This document shows, one piece after another, positions 6,036 to 6,511 of a stretch of DNA of 6,511 bases; position 1 is the first letter of the stretch; the number at the start of each line of letters is the position of its first letter. The stretch lies in NCBI GenBank assembly GCA_021767245.1, contig JAASTO010000155.1, positions 1-6,511 on the forward strand. The letters are read 5' to 3'. The notes beneath the pieces are model-generated. The model was given only the letters and a program-made list of their open reading frames with translations, did no database searches and was not told the origin of the DNA. The position numbers were made by a program, and so were the translations under genes. The DNA comes from Balneolaceae bacterium (GTDB lineage Bacteria > Bacteroidota > Rhodothermia > Balneolales > Balneolaceae).

Positions 6036-6043
6036 CAAAGATA
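6036..6043 (-). promoter_or_regulatory. Bacteroidota-type -7 box for copZ
   Basis: Minus-strand 6043-6036 reads TATCTTTG, an exact TAnnTTTG match, 33 nt before the copZ ATG. A TTTA, matching the -33 consensus TTTG at three of four bases, lies 18 nt upstream. It predicts a leader of roughly 27 nt. The same octamer stands before the DUF411 gene. The rest of the 189-bp divergent spacer (6003-6191) shows no clear operator or terminator, and no exact -7 box was seen for the plus-strand peptidase gene. Confidence 0.5.
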
Positions 6044-6191
6044 CTGAAGCTACTGTACCCATAAATGCCGAATCCGTACTGAGGTTTATCAAATTTTGCG
6101 GAACCGATTAAACCAACTTTTTCAATATTTCTCCCCCAAAGTTTTTATCCTCTTTTCCTCAATTAGTCAATTTTTGAACCATCAAGATCCT

Positions 6192-6511
6192 ATGAAGTAT
6201 TTATTTACTGCCCTTGTAATGCTATTGTTCATTGGTGCCGACCACAGTGCACAGGCCCAACAGTTTCCGGAGAAATTAACCCTGAAGGATATTTTCCATG
6301 AGCCGTTCATCCCGGGAACACGACCTTCTTTTTCACATTATTCACCCGACGGCAGGACCATTTATTTTAGCTGGAGTGATTCGGCTACCTCAGATCGGGA
6401 ATTGTTTCAGGTTGGCCTGAGCGGCAAGAATCAAAAAGAAGCACCTGAGGATGTAGTTCGGAGTTACGAGTTATCACCTAATGGCAGGCACGTTCTCTTT
6501 ACGGAAGGCGG
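6192..6511 (+). CDS. S9-family (prolyl oligopeptidase/DPP-IV-like) peptidase, N-terminal part
   Basis: The open reading frame starts with ATG at 6192 and runs off the window, giving 106 complete codons. The start MKYLFTALVMLLFIGA is a Sec signal peptide, with likely cleavage near AQA-QQ (residues 21-24). The mature part begins with LTLKDIFHEPFIPGTRPSFSHYSPDGRTIYF: the LTLKDIF opening and the SPDGRTIYFSWSD and SPNGRHVLFTE repeats are beta-propeller blades typical of secreted S9 peptidases of the DPP-IV/acylaminoacyl type. The catalytic Ser-Asp-His hydrolase domain would lie beyond the window, so activity cannot be judged. A TolB-like propeller protein without a peptidase domain is the main alternative. 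The start is firm because the signal peptide follows directly, although no Shine-Dalgarno is seen. It diverges from copZ, and no functional link to copper is evident. Confidence 0.75.
   Translation, partial: MKYLFTALVMLLFIGADHSAQAQQFPEKLTLKDIFHEPFIPGTRPSFSHYSPDGRTIYFSWSDSATSDRELFQVGLSGKNQKEAPEDVVRSYELSPNGRHVLFTEG

Noticed and set aside
1..6511. CRISPR array, tRNA, rRNA or riboswitch.
   Set aside because: No regularly spaced direct repeats, cloverleaf or known aptamer core was seen on either strand by eye; a covariance-model search was not possible.

Overview
The window looks like a chromosomal segment of a Bacteroidota- or Balneolota-like bacterium. This is inferred, not proven. Start codons mostly lack Shine-Dalgarno sequences, and exact matches to the Bacteroidota -7 promoter box TAnnTTTG sit at a sensible distance before two genes. 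The gene set (divergent GroES-like co-chaperone, YitT-type membrane protein, DUF411 protein, CopA, CopZ, secreted S9 peptidase) also fits. No rRNA, tRNA, CRISPR array, transposase or phage gene was seen.

Layout. Positions 13-1059 (minus) hold a two-gene unit: a GroES-like co-chaperone whose stop codon directly abuts the start of a YitT-family membrane protein. A 124-bp divergent spacer carries a widely spaced inverted repeat, then a short-chain dehydrogenase/reductase reads on the plus strand (1184-2014). It converges on a 67-aa two-helix membrane protein (2034-2237, minus). From 2341 to 6002 everything lies on the minus strand and concerns copper: CopZ (5784-6002), the copper ATPase CopA (3141-5408) and a membrane-anchored DUF411 protein (2412-2891) closed by a clear intrinsic terminator (2341-2372). 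At the right edge (6192 onward, plus) begins a signal-peptide-bearing S9-family peptidase, cut by the window end.

Working together: the expected scheme is that CopZ binds cytosolic Cu(I) and passes it to CopA, which exports it, while the DUF411 protein offers Cys/His/Met ligands on the outer face of the membrane. No copper-responsive regulator is visible.

The least ordinary part is the non-coding DNA around copA. Twin-hairpin repeats of the same architecture and orientation lie on both sides of it (3036-3078 and 5455-5500). The 375-bp gap between copZ and copA also holds an inverted repeat of the GTCATCC type and a 95-bp element (5679-5773) with four copies of an 11-bp motif arranged as two interleaved inverted pairs. 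These look like dispersed intergenic repeats, but the last has no assignment I can make.
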